The notes: generated by a model not told the origin, from the sequence alone. A stretch of 64,000 nt of DNA from Gemmatimonadaceae bacterium (GCA_037721215.1 JBBJNV010000025.1:1-64000), one strand, 5' to 3'. Counted from the first letter of the stretch, positions 7,824-17,949 are shown. Numbers and translations are program-made.

Positions 7824-9980
7824 TCACACCGGCGTGACCGGCTGATCGGTCGCCTGAGGCTGGCGTGTTACAGGAGCCCACGGATTGTTGCCAACGCCGT
7901 CAGGCCCTGCGGTACTGGCACCCGCATCAGCAGTTGGCACCTGGCGCTTGACCAGGGTGAGAATCGTGTAGACCGCGACCGGTTCCTGATCCTGGTTAGT
8001 GACTTCGACGTCCCACGCGACGACACCCTGCGGAACAGTATCGGGCTGCGTCTCCTTTTCCGTTTTGACCTTGCAGGTGAGCCGCACCTGGATGGTGTCA
8101 CCCACGTAAACCGGTTTTACGAAGCGCAGATTGTCGAGCCCGTAGTTCGCCAGCACCGGTCCCGGCGCGGGATCGACGAACAGTCCGGCCGCCGCAGACA
8201 ACACGAAGTAGCCGTGAGCAACCCGCTTCTCGAATAGCGACTCCTTCGCGGCGATGTCATCCATGTGGGCGTAGAAGAAATCGCCGCTGATCCCCGCAAA
8301 GTTTACGATATCCGCTTCGGTGATAGTGCGACGATGCGTGACGAGTGTCTCCCCGATTTCGAGCTCTTCGAAATATTTTCTGAACGGATGTATGCGATCC
8401 GACGGTTGTGCGGCGCCCTTTATCCATTCTCTCGACACCCGCGTGAGGGTCGTCGGAGATCCCTGGACCGCCGTGCGCTGCATGTAATGGAGCGCGCTTC
8501 TTGTGCCGCCGAGCTCTTCGCCACCGCCGGCCCGGCCAGGGCCTCCGTGGACGAGGCCAGGCAAGGGAGAACCATGCCCGGTCGATGATTTCGCGCTCGT
8601 CCTGTCTATCACCATGATGCGGCCATGGTGCGAAGCAGCACCGAGCACCACGTCGCGGGCAACGGTATCGTCGGATGTGAACAGCGACCCTACGAGACTC
8701 CCTTTGCCCAGCTTTGCCAGCTCGACCGCTTCGCCAACGTTTTGGTAGGGCATGATGGTATTCACCGGGCCGAACGCCTCGATGTTGTGCGGAGCCAGGG
8801 TCGTGAGAGGCGCTTCGCAGTAGAGCAGCGTCGCGGGGAAGAACGCTCCCCGCTGCTTGTCACCGGAAGCGATCTCGAAATCGTATGGGTTCCCATATAC
8901 AATCTCCGAGCCCTCTTTCAGCTCGTCCACCCGTTCGCCCACCTCCCGCACCTGCTCCCGTCCAACCAGCGGGCCCATGCGGACACCATCGGTACGCGGA
9001 TCTCCGAGCTTCACTCCGCCAAGTCGCTTGCCGATTGCCTTGATGACATCGTCGACCATAGTCTCTGGCACCAGCGTGCGGCGGATCGCGGTGCATTTCT
9101 GTCCGGCCTTCGATGTCATCTCGCGCACGACCTCCTTCACGAACAGGTCGAATTCGTCCGAGCCCGGCGCGGATTCCGGTCCGAGCATCGAGAAGTTGAG
9201 GGAATCCGCTTCCATGTTGAAACGGGTGGAGTTTTCGACGATCGCCGAGCTGCTGCGAAGCTTGCGGCCGGTGACCGCAGAGCCGGTGAATGTGACGACG
9301 TCCTGGCCGGTCACATGATCGAGAAGATCGCCCGTGCTGCCCACGATGAGCTGAAGAACTCCCTCGGGAATTATCTCCGACTCGATCATCGCTCGCACCA
9401 TTCCCTCGGTGAGATACGATGTGATCGTGGCTGGCTTGACGATCGCCGGCATGCCGCCCAGAAAAGTTGGCGCGAGTTTCTCGAGCATTCCCCAGCAGGG
9501 AAAGTTGAAGGCGTTGATATGAACCGCGGCGCCTTCGAGCGGGACGCACAAATGTCGGCCCACAAAGCTGTTGTCTTTCGAAAGCGGCTCAACCGCGCCC
9601 TCGGCGAAAAACGTCTCGTTGGGGAATTCCCGGCGGCCCTTGCTGGAGTAGGCGAAAAAAGTGCCGATGCCTCCTTCGATGTCGACCCACGAATCCTGCT
9701 TGGTTGCCCCGGTCGCTTCGGACAGCGTATAGAACTCGTCCTTCCGCTCCATCAGATATTTCGCCATCGCCTTCAACATCCGCGCGCGTTCGTGGAACGT
9801 CATCCCGCGGATCTTCGGTCCGCCGACAGTGCGGGCGTAATCGAGCATCCCGGCAAAGTCGAGTCCGCCCCCGGTGGCGCTGGCGACGGGCTCGCCAGTC
9901 ACCGCATGTATCAGGTCGACGCTGTTCCCGGTGCCCTGAACCCATTCACCCCTGGCATAGCTCTTCAAAGTTGCAGTCAC
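7824..9980 (-). CDS. paaZ: PaaZ: bifunctional oxepin-CoA hydrolase / 3-oxo-5,6-dehydrosuberyl-CoA semialdehyde dehydrogenase
   Basis: A 718-residue two-domain enzyme of phenylacetate degradation. Residues 1 to about 520 are an aldehyde dehydrogenase with the general base in NMEADSLNF (Glu257) and nucleophile in [10 protein letters not shown] (Cys296). Residues about 540-680 are an R-specific hydratase (MaoC-like) with [13 protein letters not shown] (Asp567, His572), spaced as in E. coli PaaZ. The hydratase opens the oxepin-CoA ring and the dehydrogenase oxidises the resulting aldehyde. A Pro/Thr/Gly-rich tail of about 35 residues extends beyond the usual end. The start is GTG and overlaps the paaY-like stop as GTGA, so the two are translationally coupled. 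Confidence 0.96.
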   Translation of the reverse strand: MTATLKSYARGEWVQGTGNSVDLIHAVTGEPVASATGGGLDFAGMLDYARTVGGPKIRGMTFHERARMLKAMAKYLMERKDEFYTLSEATGATKQDSWVDIEGGIGTFFAYSSKGRREFPNETFFAEGAVEPLSKDNSFVGRHLCVPLEGAAVHINAFNFPCWGMLEKLAPTFLGGMPAIVKPATITSYLTEGMVRAMIESEIIPEGVLQLIVGSTGDLLDHVTGQDVVTFTGSAVTGRKLRSSSAIVENSTRFNMEADSLNFSMLGPESAPGSDEFDLFVKEVVREMTSKAGQKCTAIRRTLVPETMVDDVIKAIGKRLGGVKLGDPRTDGVRMGPLVGREQVREVGERVDELKEGSEIVYGNPYDFEIASGDKQRGAFFPATLLYCEAPLTTLAPHNIEAFGPVNTIMPYQNVGEAVELAKLGKGSLVGSLFTSDDTVARDVVLGAASHHGRIMVIDRTSAKSSTGHGSPLPGLVHGGPGRAGGGEELGGTRSALHYMQRTAVQGSPTTLTRVSREWIKGAAQPSDRIHPFRKYFEELEIGETLVTHRRTITEADIVNFAGISGDFFYAHMDDIAAKESLFEKRVAHGYFVLSAAAGLFVDPAPGPVLANYGLDNLRFVKPVYVGDTIQVRLTCKVKTEKETQPDTVPQGVVAWDVEVTNQDQEPVAVYTILTLVKRQVPTADAGASTAGPDGVGNNPWAPVTRQPQATDQPVTPV

Positions 9981-10594
9981 TCAGTCCTCACCTTTCTCGA
10001 TTCGTCCTTCCACATCCCGAAGCTCGTCGGCTGTTGCGGCCGGTTGGGCTCGATCTCCCGCAGGGGCTCACACGGTTCGAGCGAATCGCGCAGACTTGCC
10101 GGCAGCGATTGATACAGCCGTGTACCCTTCGTTTTCCAGGCAATCATCTCGTCACTTACATCCTTCACGACTTTTGCCGGATTGCCAACGACTACCTTCC
10201 GCTCCGGAATCTGCATCTCGGCCGGGACGAAACAAAGCGCACCGACAATCGACTCTGCGCCTACCACCGCATTGTCCATCACCACTGCATTCATCCCCAC
10301 GAGTGCATTCCGGCAAATGCGCGCTCCGTGGATGATCGCGCCGTGGCCGATGTGCGCACTCTCCTCCAGCACCACCGTAATGCCGGGGAACATGTGGATG
10401 GTGCAGTTTTCCTGGATGTTGCAGCCGTCCCCAATGACGATTCCGCCCCAATCGCCGCGGATCGCTGCGCCTGGTCCGACGTACACATCACGGCCGACGA
10501 TCACGTTGCCGGTGACAGTCGCATTGGGATGAATGAACGCTGACTCGTGAACGACGGGGCGAAAGCCGCCGAACGCATAAATGTTGTTGGTCAC
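9977..10594 (-). CDS. paaY: PaaY-like gamma-carbonic-anhydrase-fold protein (hexapeptide thioesterase)
   Basis: A left-handed beta-helix protein: repeated hexapeptides from [17 protein letters not shown] onward, with the metal-ligand histidines in [17 protein letters not shown]. The ending ([23 protein letters not shown] here) is typical of PaaY. PaaY removes misprimed or dead-end CoA thioesters during phenylacetate catabolism, which suits its position between the thiolase and paaZ. No ATG fits the family N-terminus; GTG at 10594 ([10 protein letters not shown]) with AGG about 7 nt upstream was chosen, and GTG at 10600 is the alternative. It overlaps paaZ by 4 bp. Confidence 0.88.
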   Translation of the reverse strand: MTNNIYAFGGFRPVVHESAFIHPNATVTGNVIVGRDVYVGPGAAIRGDWGGIVIGDGCNIQENCTIHMFPGITVVLEESAHIGHGAIIHGARICRNALVGMNAVVMDNAVVGAESIVGALCFVPAEMQIPERKVVVGNPAKVVKDVSDEMIAWKTKGTRLYQSLPASLRDSLEPCEPLREIEPNRPQQPTSFGMWKDESRKVRTE

Positions 10595-10661
10595 TGCCAC
10601 GCCTGCTGAGGCTGGAGAGTGCCGTTGAGCCAGATCGTACTCTTTCGCACTGAAAGCGGGA

Positions 10662-11879
10662 TCACACGCGTTCGATGATCGTCGCCATGCCCTGGCCCAC
10701 ACCGACGCACATTGCGCAAAGCGCATAGCGTCCACCGTTTGCGTGCAGCTCGTGCATGGCCGTCAGCAGCAACCGCGCTCCCGACATTCCGAGCGGATGC
10801 CCGAGGGCGATCGCGCCGCCGTTCGGGTTGACACGAGGGTCGTCGTCGGCGAGACCCAGTTCCCGCGTGCAGGCCAGCGACTGTGCGGCAAACGCTTCGT
10901 TGAGCTCGATCACCGCCATATCGCCGAGCGTGAGGCCGGCGTGTGCGAGTGCCTGCCGGGATGCGGGCACTGGCCCGATTCCCATCACACGGGGCTCGAC
11001 ACCCGCAGCGGCAGATGCAACGATCCGGGCCTTTGGCGTGAGGCCGTACTTTTCCACCGCGGCCTCCGATACGATGTACATGGCGCAGGCGCCGTCGTTG
11101 ATCCCTGACGAATTTCCAGCGGTAACCGATCCTTTCCCGTCTGTCCGAAACGCCGGCTTGAGTTTCGCCAGGATCGCAAGGCTGGTATCGGGGCGAATAA
11201 ACTCATCCTCGGCGAATACTGCCGGCGCTGCGCCGCGCTTTTCCGATGGTACGGGAACAGCGACGATCTCGCGCTCGAACCGGCCGGCACTTCGGGCTGC
11301 TGCTGCCTTCTGCTGCGACCGGAGCGCGAAGCCATCCTGATCCTCGCGCGTGATGCCGAATTTCTCGCTTACGTTTTCGGCCGTCTGGCCCATGGAATCA
11401 ACGCCGTACTCATCCCGCATTGCTGGATTGACAAACCGCCAGCCGATGCTCGTGTCGAACAGCTCAGCGTTGCGCGCGAACGGCTGAGCCGCCTTCGAGA
11501 GAACGTAAGGCGCACGCGTCATGCTCTCGACCCCGCCAGCGATATACACGTCACCATCTCCCAGGCGCGCCGCTCTCGCAGCGTTGACGACGGCATTCAT
11601 CCCCGAAGCGCAGAGCCGGTTGACCGTCTCCCCTGGAACACTCGCGGGAAGTCCGGCGAGGAGTGCCGCCATCCGGGCGACATTCCGGTTGTCTTCACCG
11701 GCCTGATTCGCGCATCCCATCACGACGTCGGAGATCGCCTCCCTGGGAATCGCCGCACTCCGTTCGGCGAGACAACGGATGACGTGAGCCGCGAGGTCAT
11801 CGGGACGAACCGGTGCCAGAGAGCCGCCGAAGCTTCCGATTGGCGTTCGTACGCCGTCCACGATATAGGCATTGGGCAT
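10662..11879 (-). CDS. Acetyl-CoA C-acyltransferase (3-oxoadipyl-CoA thiolase type, PaaJ-like)
   Basis: A 405-residue thiolase with all catalytic residues: Cys90 in NRLCASGMNAV, His361 in NGGAIALGHPLG and Cys391 in CAMCVGVGQG. Length and the N-terminal YIVDGVRTPIGSFGGS fit the PaaJ/PcaF branch, which cleaves 3-oxoadipyl-CoA and 2,3-dehydro-3-oxoadipyl-CoA to acetyl-CoA and succinyl-CoA. Position directly upstream of paaY-paaZ supports this role rather than acetoacetyl-CoA synthesis. No strong Shine-Dalgarno sequence precedes the ATG. It is the first gene of the leftward thiolase-paaY-paaZ unit. Confidence 0.92.
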   Translation of the reverse strand: MPNAYIVDGVRTPIGSFGGSLAPVRPDDLAAHVIRCLAERSAAIPREAISDVVMGCANQAGEDNRNVARMAALLAGLPASVPGETVNRLCASGMNAVVNAARAARLGDGDVYIAGGVESMTRAPYVLSKAAQPFARNAELFDTSIGWRFVNPAMRDEYGVDSMGQTAENVSEKFGITREDQDGFALRSQQKAAAARSAGRFEREIVAVPVPSEKRGAAPAVFAEDEFIRPDTSLAILAKLKPAFRTDGKGSVTAGNSSGINDGACAMYIVSEAAVEKYGLTPKARIVASAAAGVEPRVMGIGPVPASRQALAHAGLTLGDMAVIELNEAFAAQSLACTRELGLADDDPRVNPNGGAIALGHPLGMSGARLLLTAMHELHANGGRYALCAMCVGVGQGMATIIERV

Positions 11880-12016
11880 GCGAAAATCTAATTGATCGGG
11901 GCTGGCACTCCGGGCCCGCCCGGTACGTAGTGCGTGTTGCCGGCGTTGGCTATCGGCGCCACTTCCGCGGATGCATTTTCTTACGCGGTCAATCCATTGC
12001 CTGAACGAGGTCGCAA

Positions 12017-12325
12017 ATGACTGGTCCGACGCATGCTGACACGCACCGGATGATGACGTACGATGCCAACAAGAAATCCATCGCGGTTGCGTACCTGTGC
12101 TGGTTGCTGGTGGGCCTCTGCGGAGCCCACCGGTTCTACATGGGCAAATGGTTCACCGGCATGGTGATGCTGGCAATGACCATGTTCTCGTTCGTGATGA
12201 TGCTGATTCTCGTTGGCTACTTCACGATCGCAGTTCCGGCGATCTGGGCGCTTGTGGATGCGCTGCTGATTCCGGGCTGGGTGCGCAGCCACAACAACAA
12301 ACTGATTTCGGAGCTGGAGAGGTGA
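12017..12325 (+). CDS. TM2-domain membrane protein
   Basis: A 102-residue protein with the TM2 signature: KKSIAVAYLCWLLVGLCGAHRFYMGKW forms the first helix and a conserved GxHRFY turn. FTGMVMLAMTMFSFVMMLILVGYFTIAVPAIWALVDALLIP forms the following helices. TM2 proteins are small inner-membrane proteins of unknown mechanism. A GAGG lies about 8 nt before the ATG. It precedes paaG by 28 bp and is codirectional, so it may be the first gene of that transcript, though no known functional link to phenylacetate exists. Confidence 0.9.
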   Translation: MTGPTHADTHRMMTYDANKKSIAVAYLCWLLVGLCGAHRFYMGKWFTGMVMLAMTMFSFVMMLILVGYFTIAVPAIWALVDALLIPGWVRSHNNKLISELER

Positions 12326-12353
12326 CAGAGTCGGGCTGGCTCTGCTGTCACCG

Positions 12354-13157
12354 ATGCTCTTTGACCCCGTGAGTCAGCAATTCATCCTCGTCGAATCCGC
12401 TGGCAGCGTGATGAAGATCACGCTCAACCGGCCTGACGTCCTCAACAGCTTCAACGGCGACATGGCCGCGGAGCTTCATGCCGCGCTTGCAACTGCCCGC
12501 GATGACAGAACAGTGCGCGCAGTGCTGCTCACTGGAGCGGGGCGCGCGTTCTGCGCCGGGCAGGACCTCTCTGCGGTTCCTCCGTCCGTCGATGGCCGCT
12601 TTGATCTCGGCGCGCTGGTTCGAACGACCTACAATCCAGTCATCAGGGCACTCCGGGAACTCGAGAAGCCGGTGGTTTGCGCTGTGAATGGTGTTGCGGC
12701 CGGAGCTGGTGCCAATGTCGCCATTGCCTGCGACATTGTCGTTGCCTCTGAGAATGCGTCATTCATACAATCGTTCTCGAAGATCGGGCTCGTACCCGAC
12801 AGCGGTGGATCTTTTTTTCTTCCGAGAAGCGCAGGCCTGCCGATGGCAACCGCGATGATGATGCTGGGCGAGAAGATCTCGGCAACCCGCGCTCATGAAA
12901 TCGGCATGATCTATCGGGTTTGTCCCGCCGATTCGCTGATGGCGGAGTCAATGGCCCTTGCAACGCAGCTCGCCGCGATGCCGACGCGCGGGCTCGGTCT
13001 TACGAAGCGATTGCTCAACGCGTCGATGGCCAACGATCTCGATGCCCAGCTCGATGCCGAGGAGTCGATGCAGCGCGAGGCGGGACATACGCGCGATTTC
13101 ATCGAAGGCGTTGCGGCATTCCGGGAAAAACGGCAACCGCAGTTCTCGGGTGAATAG
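12354..13157 (+). CDS. paaG: PaaG: 2-(1,2-epoxy-1,2-dihydrophenyl)acetyl-CoA isomerase
   Basis: A 267-residue crotonase-fold enzyme. The oxyanion-hole segments are CAGQDLSAV (about 63-71) and VNGVAAGAGANVAIACDIVVAS (about 106-127). The DSGGSFFLPRSAGLPMAT block is typical of PaaG, which isomerises the ring epoxide to oxepin-CoA and later shifts a double bond. It sits directly upstream of paaH and its stop overlaps the possible GTG start of that gene. The start codon lacks a clear ribosome-binding site, so coupling to upstream TM2 translation or a weak start is possible. Confidence 0.93.
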   Translation: MLFDPVSQQFILVESAGSVMKITLNRPDVLNSFNGDMAAELHAALATARDDRTVRAVLLTGAGRAFCAGQDLSAVPPSVDGRFDLGALVRTTYNPVIRALRELEKPVVCAVNGVAAGAGANVAIACDIVVASENASFIQSFSKIGLVPDSGGSFFLPRSAGLPMATAMMMLGEKISATRAHEIGMIYRVCPADSLMAESMALATQLAAMPTRGLGLTKRLLNASMANDLDAQLDAEESMQREAGHTRDFIEGVAAFREKRQPQFSGE

Positions 13158-13233
13158 CGCGTCGGGCGGATCCAGCGGAGGAGGCGGGTCCGGTGGGTCG
13201 GCCAAGCAAAGCAAGCATTCCGGTGCCGATGTC

Positions 13234-14463
13234 ATGGCCGGCGTCAGTCGCGAATTGCAGGTCGGAGTGGTGGGCGCGGGCGCAATGGGAAGCGGCATCG
13301 CCCAACTCGCCGCCATGGCCGGCCATCATACCGTTCTCTTCGACACCGACGCTGGCGCGCTCACTCGTGCTGTAGCGGGCATTGAAAAAAATCTCGCCAG
13401 AAGTGTAGAGAAAGGGCGAATGTCGGATACCGAAGCGGCTCTCGCCCGCAAACGCGTCATCTGCGTCGGAAGCGATGGAGGCGGGGGAGGCGGGGGAGGC
13501 GCGGCACTCGATCAGCTCGAAGGATGCGGATTCGTGATCGAGGCGATCGTCGAAACTCTCGACGCCAAGCAGAATCTTTTCTTCCGGCTGGAGGAAGTCG
13601 TCCCGGCCGACGCAGTGCTTGCGACCAATACGTCGTCGTTGTCAATCACGGCCATCGCGCAAGCGTGCCAGCGCCCTGAGCGGCTCATTGGCGTGCACTT
13701 CTTCAATCCGCCGACTGTCCTCCCGCTGGTCGAAATCGTACCGGGCCTCGCGACGAGCGGTGAGGTCACCCGTTTTGCGCGTGCTCTCATCGATGCATGG
13801 GGGAAGACCACGGTGATTGCGTCGGATACGCCGGGCTTCATTGTGAATCGCATCGCGCGCCCGTTTTATGGCGAAGCGCTCCGCATTTACGAGGAAGGAA
13901 TCGCCGGCATGTCGACCATCGACTGGGCGATGCGGGAGATTGGCGGCTTCAAAATGGGACCCTTCGAGCTGATGGACTTCATCGGCAACGATATCAATTT
14001 TGCCGCGACGAAAAGCGTTTACGAAGCGACGTTCCATGACTCCCGCTTCAAACCGTTCATCACCCAGCAGCGATTGTTCGACGCGGGGTTCTTCGGCCGA
14101 AAAACAGGTCGTGGCTACTACGATTACAGCGAGGGTGCAGGCGTACCCGAACCCGATCGCAACACGGAGCTCGGAGATCTCATTTTTCGGCGGATTCTCT
14201 CGATGTTGATCAATCAGGCCGCCGAAGCGGTGTATTACCGCATTGCGACGGCGAGAGATGTCGATTTGGCGATGACCCTCGGCGTCAATTATCCGAAGGG
14301 CCTTTTGCAATGGGCAGACGAAGTGGGTATTCAGGAGACGGTCAACTGGCTCGGCGCGCTGCACGAGTTTTATGGTGAGGAGAGATACCGGCCAAGCCCG
14401 CTGCTCAAGACGATGGCGGCCGATGGTTTTACCTTCTTCAGTTCTCCAGGCGTCACCGAGTAG
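13234..14463 (+). CDS. paaH: PaaH: 3-hydroxyacyl-CoA dehydrogenase
   Basis: The annotated start (ATG 13234) gives 409 residues. A Rossmann NAD site GVVGAGAMGSGIAQ lies at 11-24. The catalytic block IGVHFFNPPTVLPLVEIV and DTPGFIVNRIARPFYGEA follow, then two C-terminal HCDH helical domains. It oxidises 3-hydroxyadipyl-CoA in phenylacetate breakdown. A run of eight glycine codons (13477-13500, residues 82-89) interrupts the loop before LEGCGFVIEAI. An upstream in-frame GTG at 13150, overlapping the paaG stop, would add a 28-residue Gly/Ser-rich N-terminus; which start is used is unclear because neither has a strong ribosome-binding site. Confidence 0.92.
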   Translation: MAGVSRELQVGVVGAGAMGSGIAQLAAMAGHHTVLFDTDAGALTRAVAGIEKNLARSVEKGRMSDTEAALARKRVICVGSDGGGGGGGGAALDQLEGCGFVIEAIVETLDAKQNLFFRLEEVVPADAVLATNTSSLSITAIAQACQRPERLIGVHFFNPPTVLPLVEIVPGLATSGEVTRFARALIDAWGKTTVIASDTPGFIVNRIARPFYGEALRIYEEGIAGMSTIDWAMREIGGFKMGPFELMDFIGNDINFAATKSVYEATFHDSRFKPFITQQRLFDAGFFGRKTGRGYYDYSEGAGVPEPDRNTELGDLIFRRILSMLINQAAEAVYYRIATARDVDLAMTLGVNYPKGLLQWADEVGIQETVNWLGALHEFYGEERYRPSPLLKTMAADGFTFFSSPGVTE

Positions 14464-14513
14464 TTTTCGCTGACGACGGGCACCCCGTACACCAGGCTCT
14501 TACCGATTCATCG

Positions 14514-16622
14514 ATGACCGGCACGCTTGCCCCCGCACAGCAATCATCCACGCTTCCTGTCGATCCGCGTTTCGACTGGAAACGAATTGCGTATCTGCTG
14601 CTTGCGTCGCGTAGTCTCGACTACATCGAAGAGACGCGGCTCCTGCCGCAAAAAAAGGTGGTCTACCAGTTCTCGGCACGCGGTCACGATCTGGCGCAGA
14701 TAATTCTCGGAACGCTGCTGGATGGAAAACACGATGCCGCCGGGGCGTACTACAGGTCGCGTCCGCTGCTGCTGACGCTGGGGTTGACGCTCGAGGACGC
14801 GTTTGCGGGCCCGCTCCGGAAATCGGGCGGTTTCAGCGATGGGCGTGACATCGGCGTAGTCTGCAACTTTCCGAACAACGATGGTGCAATCGTGCTGCCG
14901 ATGTCCGGTGATGTCGGTTCGCAGTACACCCCCTCCGTCGGCTGGGCGCAGTCGATCACTTATTATCGCGACGTAATGGGCGATCACTCCTACGATCGCT
15001 CGATGGCCGTTGTGCTCGGCGGTGAGGCTTCGGCAGCGACAAACGGGTTCTGGTCGGCCCTGACTATTGCGACGACACTTCGGTTGCCGATCCTTTTCTA
15101 TATAGAGGACAACCGGTACGGTATCTCCGTGCCGTCGGAGCTGCAGACTCCGGGCGGGAACATCGCGGCCAATCTGGCCTCGTTCGGGAATCTCTACATT
15201 CGCGAAGGCGACGGGTCGGATCCGGGCGACGCGGCGGCATCGTTTGCGGATGTGACCGAGCACGTACGATCTCAAAAGGGTCCGGCCCTGCTTCGACTGG
15301 ATGTGCCGCGTCTGTGTGGTCATTCCGGGCAGGACACTCAGGCATACAAGTCCGCCGACTACATCACCGATGAACAGGCGCGCGATCCGCTGCCCAGGCT
15401 CAGGCAATATCTCGTTCCCGCGGTAATGTCGGACGCTGAGTGGACCGAGCTTGAATCGCGCGTGGAGGCGGATGCCGAGGCTGCGCTGGAGGCCGCGCTG
15501 AATCGTCCGGAGCCGGATGCGTCGAGGATCAAGCGGTATGTTTTCGCCGAGTCGCGTCCGGACGGTATGCCCGACACTCAGCAGACAGGCGGGCTGGCGG
15601 TAAGCGGGCATGTTTTTCCTGGTGGTACCAGCACTCCCGCACCCGAGCTTCAGCGTACGAACATGCTGACCGCGATCCGCCGGACGCTGCAGCATGAGCT
15701 GAAAACCAATCCCAAACTGCTTCTTTTTGGTGAGGATATCGGCCCGAAGGGCGGTGTTCATGCAGCGACGATGGGGCTGCAGGACGAGTTTGGCGACAAA
15801 CGGGTCTTCGATACCAGCTTGTCGGAGGAGGGGATCATCGGGCGCGCCGTCGGAATGGCGATCGCCGGGCTGATGCCGGTGGCCGAGATTCAGTTTCGGA
15901 AGTATGCGGATCCTGCTACCGAACAGCTCAACAACTGCGGCACGATGCGCTGGCGGACGGCGAACCGTTTTGCGGCGCCCATTGTGGTGCGGATGCCGGG
16001 TGGTTTTGCCAAGGTTGGTGATCCGTGGCACAGTGTTTCAGGCGAAGTTCTCTGGGCGCATGCGATCGGCTGGCAGATGGTGTTTCCATCCAACGCCGAG
16101 GATGCGGTTGGATTGTTGCGCGCTGCGCTCAGGAGCAACAACCCGACGATCTTTTTCGAGCACAGGCATCTGCTGGATGGTCCGTGGGCGAGGCGGCCGT
16201 ATCCTGGTGACGACTACGTGCTGCCGCTGGGGAAAGCGCGCATCACGCAGAGTGGCGATGCGCTGACGGTGGTGACGTGGGGAGCTATGGTCGAGCGGTG
16301 CGAGCTCGCGGCGAAGCGAGTCGGGGAGTCGATAGAGATTATCGATTTGCGGACTGTTTCGCCGTGGGACAGGGAGGCCGTTCTGGCTTCAGTTGCGCGA
16401 ACGCGGCGGTGTTTGATTGTGCATGAGGATAATCGGACTGCTGGTTTTGGCGCGGAGATCGCTGCTGTGATTGCTGAGGAGGCGTTTTACAGTCTCGATG
16501 CACCGATACGGCGGTTTGCGATTCCGGATGTGCCGGTCCCGCATAATTTCGGGTTGATGGATGCTGTTGTGCCGGGGGTTGAGGGGATTGCCCGGTACAT
16601 GACGGAGTTGATTGAAGCTTGA
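14514..16622 (+). CDS. 2-oxoacid dehydrogenase E1, fused alpha and beta subunits
   Basis: A 702-residue thiamine-diphosphate enzyme. Residues about 20-340 are the E1-alpha half with a TPP-binding segment GGEASAATNGFWSAL ending in EDNRYGI. Residues about 370-700 are the E1-beta half (LLFGEDIGPKGGVHAAT, LSEEGIIGRAVGMAIAGL, PGVEGIARY). Together with the E2 that follows, it should decarboxylate a 2-oxoacid and acylate the lipoyl arm; branched-chain oxoacid dehydrogenase is most likely. The GDG start of the usual TPP motif reads GGE, which is unusual. No E3 gene is near, so a shared lipoamide dehydrogenase would be needed. Confidence 0.9.
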   Translation: MTGTLAPAQQSSTLPVDPRFDWKRIAYLLLASRSLDYIEETRLLPQKKVVYQFSARGHDLAQIILGTLLDGKHDAAGAYYRSRPLLLTLGLTLEDAFAGPLRKSGGFSDGRDIGVVCNFPNNDGAIVLPMSGDVGSQYTPSVGWAQSITYYRDVMGDHSYDRSMAVVLGGEASAATNGFWSALTIATTLRLPILFYIEDNRYGISVPSELQTPGGNIAANLASFGNLYIREGDGSDPGDAAASFADVTEHVRSQKGPALLRLDVPRLCGHSGQDTQAYKSADYITDEQARDPLPRLRQYLVPAVMSDAEWTELESRVEADAEAALEAALNRPEPDASRIKRYVFAESRPDGMPDTQQTGGLAVSGHVFPGGTSTPAPELQRTNMLTAIRRTLQHELKTNPKLLLFGEDIGPKGGVHAATMGLQDEFGDKRVFDTSLSEEGIIGRAVGMAIAGLMPVAEIQFRKYADPATEQLNNCGTMRWRTANRFAAPIVVRMPGGFAKVGDPWHSVSGEVLWAHAIGWQMVFPSNAEDAVGLLRAALRSNNPTIFFEHRHLLDGPWARRPYPGDDYVLPLGKARITQSGDALTVVTWGAMVERCELAAKRVGESIEIIDLRTVSPWDREAVLASVARTRRCLIVHEDNRTAGFGAEIAAVIAEEAFYSLDAPIRRFAIPDVPVPHNFGLMDAVVPGVEGIARYMTELIEA

Positions 16623-16683
16623 ACATTTGCCCGTTACCCGCTTTCCGCTTTCCGGTTCGCCGCTCTCCGTAACCCGGTAGACC

Positions 16684-17949
16684 ATGCCGAATTTGCTTGA
16701 CGTCACTGTTCCCCTGGGACAGGCCGAAGGTACCGAATCCGTTGTGTCGACATGGTTCAAAGCCGTGGGCGACGAGGTCGCTGAAAATGAGCCACTGCTC
16801 GAGATCAGCACTGACAAGGTGAACATGGAAGTCGCCGCACCGGGCAGCGGGCGCCTGTCGGAGATACTGAAGCAGGAAGGTGACGAGATTGAAGAGGGAT
16901 CGGTGCTCGGACGGATCGAGGTGGGGGCATCGTCCAAGCCTGAATCGCAGCCCGCTGCGGGTGGGTCGCCCGCCGGCTCTTTGCAAGCAGACGGTACTGA
17001 CAAGTTGGGAGCCATACCGACGACGGTTGCCGGTGGTGGATCGGGCGAACTCAGTCCGGCTGTGCGGCGACTGCTGAAGGAGAAGGATCTCGACGCATCT
17101 CAGATCAGTGGAACGGGGAGGGGGGGGCGGATAACGCACCAGGATGTTCTGGATTTCATCGCCCGTGACGTCGCGTCTGATGCTGGATCGGGAACGGCCG
17201 TCGTTGCCGATTCCCTCGATTCCGCCCGTCCCAGTGCGAGGCATTCGAAATCGGCGATTCCCGGCAGGCTCGTGCCGCACTCACAGATGCGGCGCACCAT
17301 CGCTCAGCACATGGTTCAAAGCGTTGCGACAGCGCCGCATGTCACGAGCGTGTTCGACGCCGATTTGTCGCGGATGATGGAGCATCGGGATGCGCACAAG
17401 GCGGAGTTCGCGTCCCGCGGTGTGAAGCTGACGTACACTGCCTACTTCGTGCAGGCTACTGTCGAGGCGCTGAGGGAGGTGCCTGAAGCGAACAGCCGCT
17501 GGCAGGACGACGGGCTCGCGGTGTTCGACGATATCAATGTTGGAGTCGCGACGGCCCTCGGCTCGGGTGGTTTGATCGTGCCCGTTATTACGAAAGCGCA
17601 GGATCTCGACCTGTTCGGAATCGCCGAGCGGCTGCAGGATCTCACCGAGCGTGCGCGGGGCGCGAATCTCGACCCGCGCGATGTTCAAAATGGAACGTTT
17701 ACCATTTCCAATCACGGGGTGAGTGGCAGTCTCGTTGCGACGCCCATCATCATCAACCAGCCGCAGTCGGCGATACTCGGCGTTGGTAAGCTCGAGCGGC
17801 GGGTCGTCGCAGAAGGATCGGGGAGTGACGAACGCGTCGTGGTGAAGCCGATGTGTTATGTGACGCTTACCATCGATCACCGGGTTCTCGATGGATTTCA
17901 GGCGAACCAGTTTCTTTCGAAGTGGGTGGAGGTTGTGGGGGCGTTCTAG
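16684..17949 (+). CDS. 2-oxoacid dehydrogenase E2 (dihydrolipoamide acyltransferase)
   Basis: A 421-residue three-part enzyme. The lipoyl domain is at 1-80, with the lipoylated Lys45 in EISTDKVNME. A peripheral-subunit-binding domain lies near 120-155 (LSPAVRRLLKEKDLDASQI, GRGGRITHQDVLDF). The catalytic domain runs from about 195 to the end with DHRVLDGFQANQFL (His399). Linkers are Ser/Gly/Ala-rich. The core transfers the acyl group from lipoamide to CoA. It follows the E1 gene by 61 bp and is the last gene of the catabolic block. Confidence 0.94.
   Translation: MPNLLDVTVPLGQAEGTESVVSTWFKAVGDEVAENEPLLEISTDKVNMEVAAPGSGRLSEILKQEGDEIEEGSVLGRIEVGASSKPESQPAAGGSPAGSLQADGTDKLGAIPTTVAGGGSGELSPAVRRLLKEKDLDASQISGTGRGGRITHQDVLDFIARDVASDAGSGTAVVADSLDSARPSARHSKSAIPGRLVPHSQMRRTIAQHMVQSVATAPHVTSVFDADLSRMMEHRDAHKAEFASRGVKLTYTAYFVQATVEALREVPEANSRWQDDGLAVFDDINVGVATALGSGGLIVPVITKAQDLDLFGIAERLQDLTERARGANLDPRDVQNGTFTISNHGVSGSLVATPIIINQPQSAILGVGKLERRVVAEGSGSDERVVVKPMCYVTLTIDHRVLDGFQANQFLSKWVEVVGAF

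Noticed and set aside
8625-10112. 495-residue plus-strand ORF over paaZ.
   Set aside because: Antisense shadow in high-GC DNA; paaZ on the other strand has complete active sites.
14544-16031. 495-residue minus-strand ORF opposite the E1 gene.
   Set aside because: Arg-rich shadow frame without start signals; the plus-strand E1 is complete.
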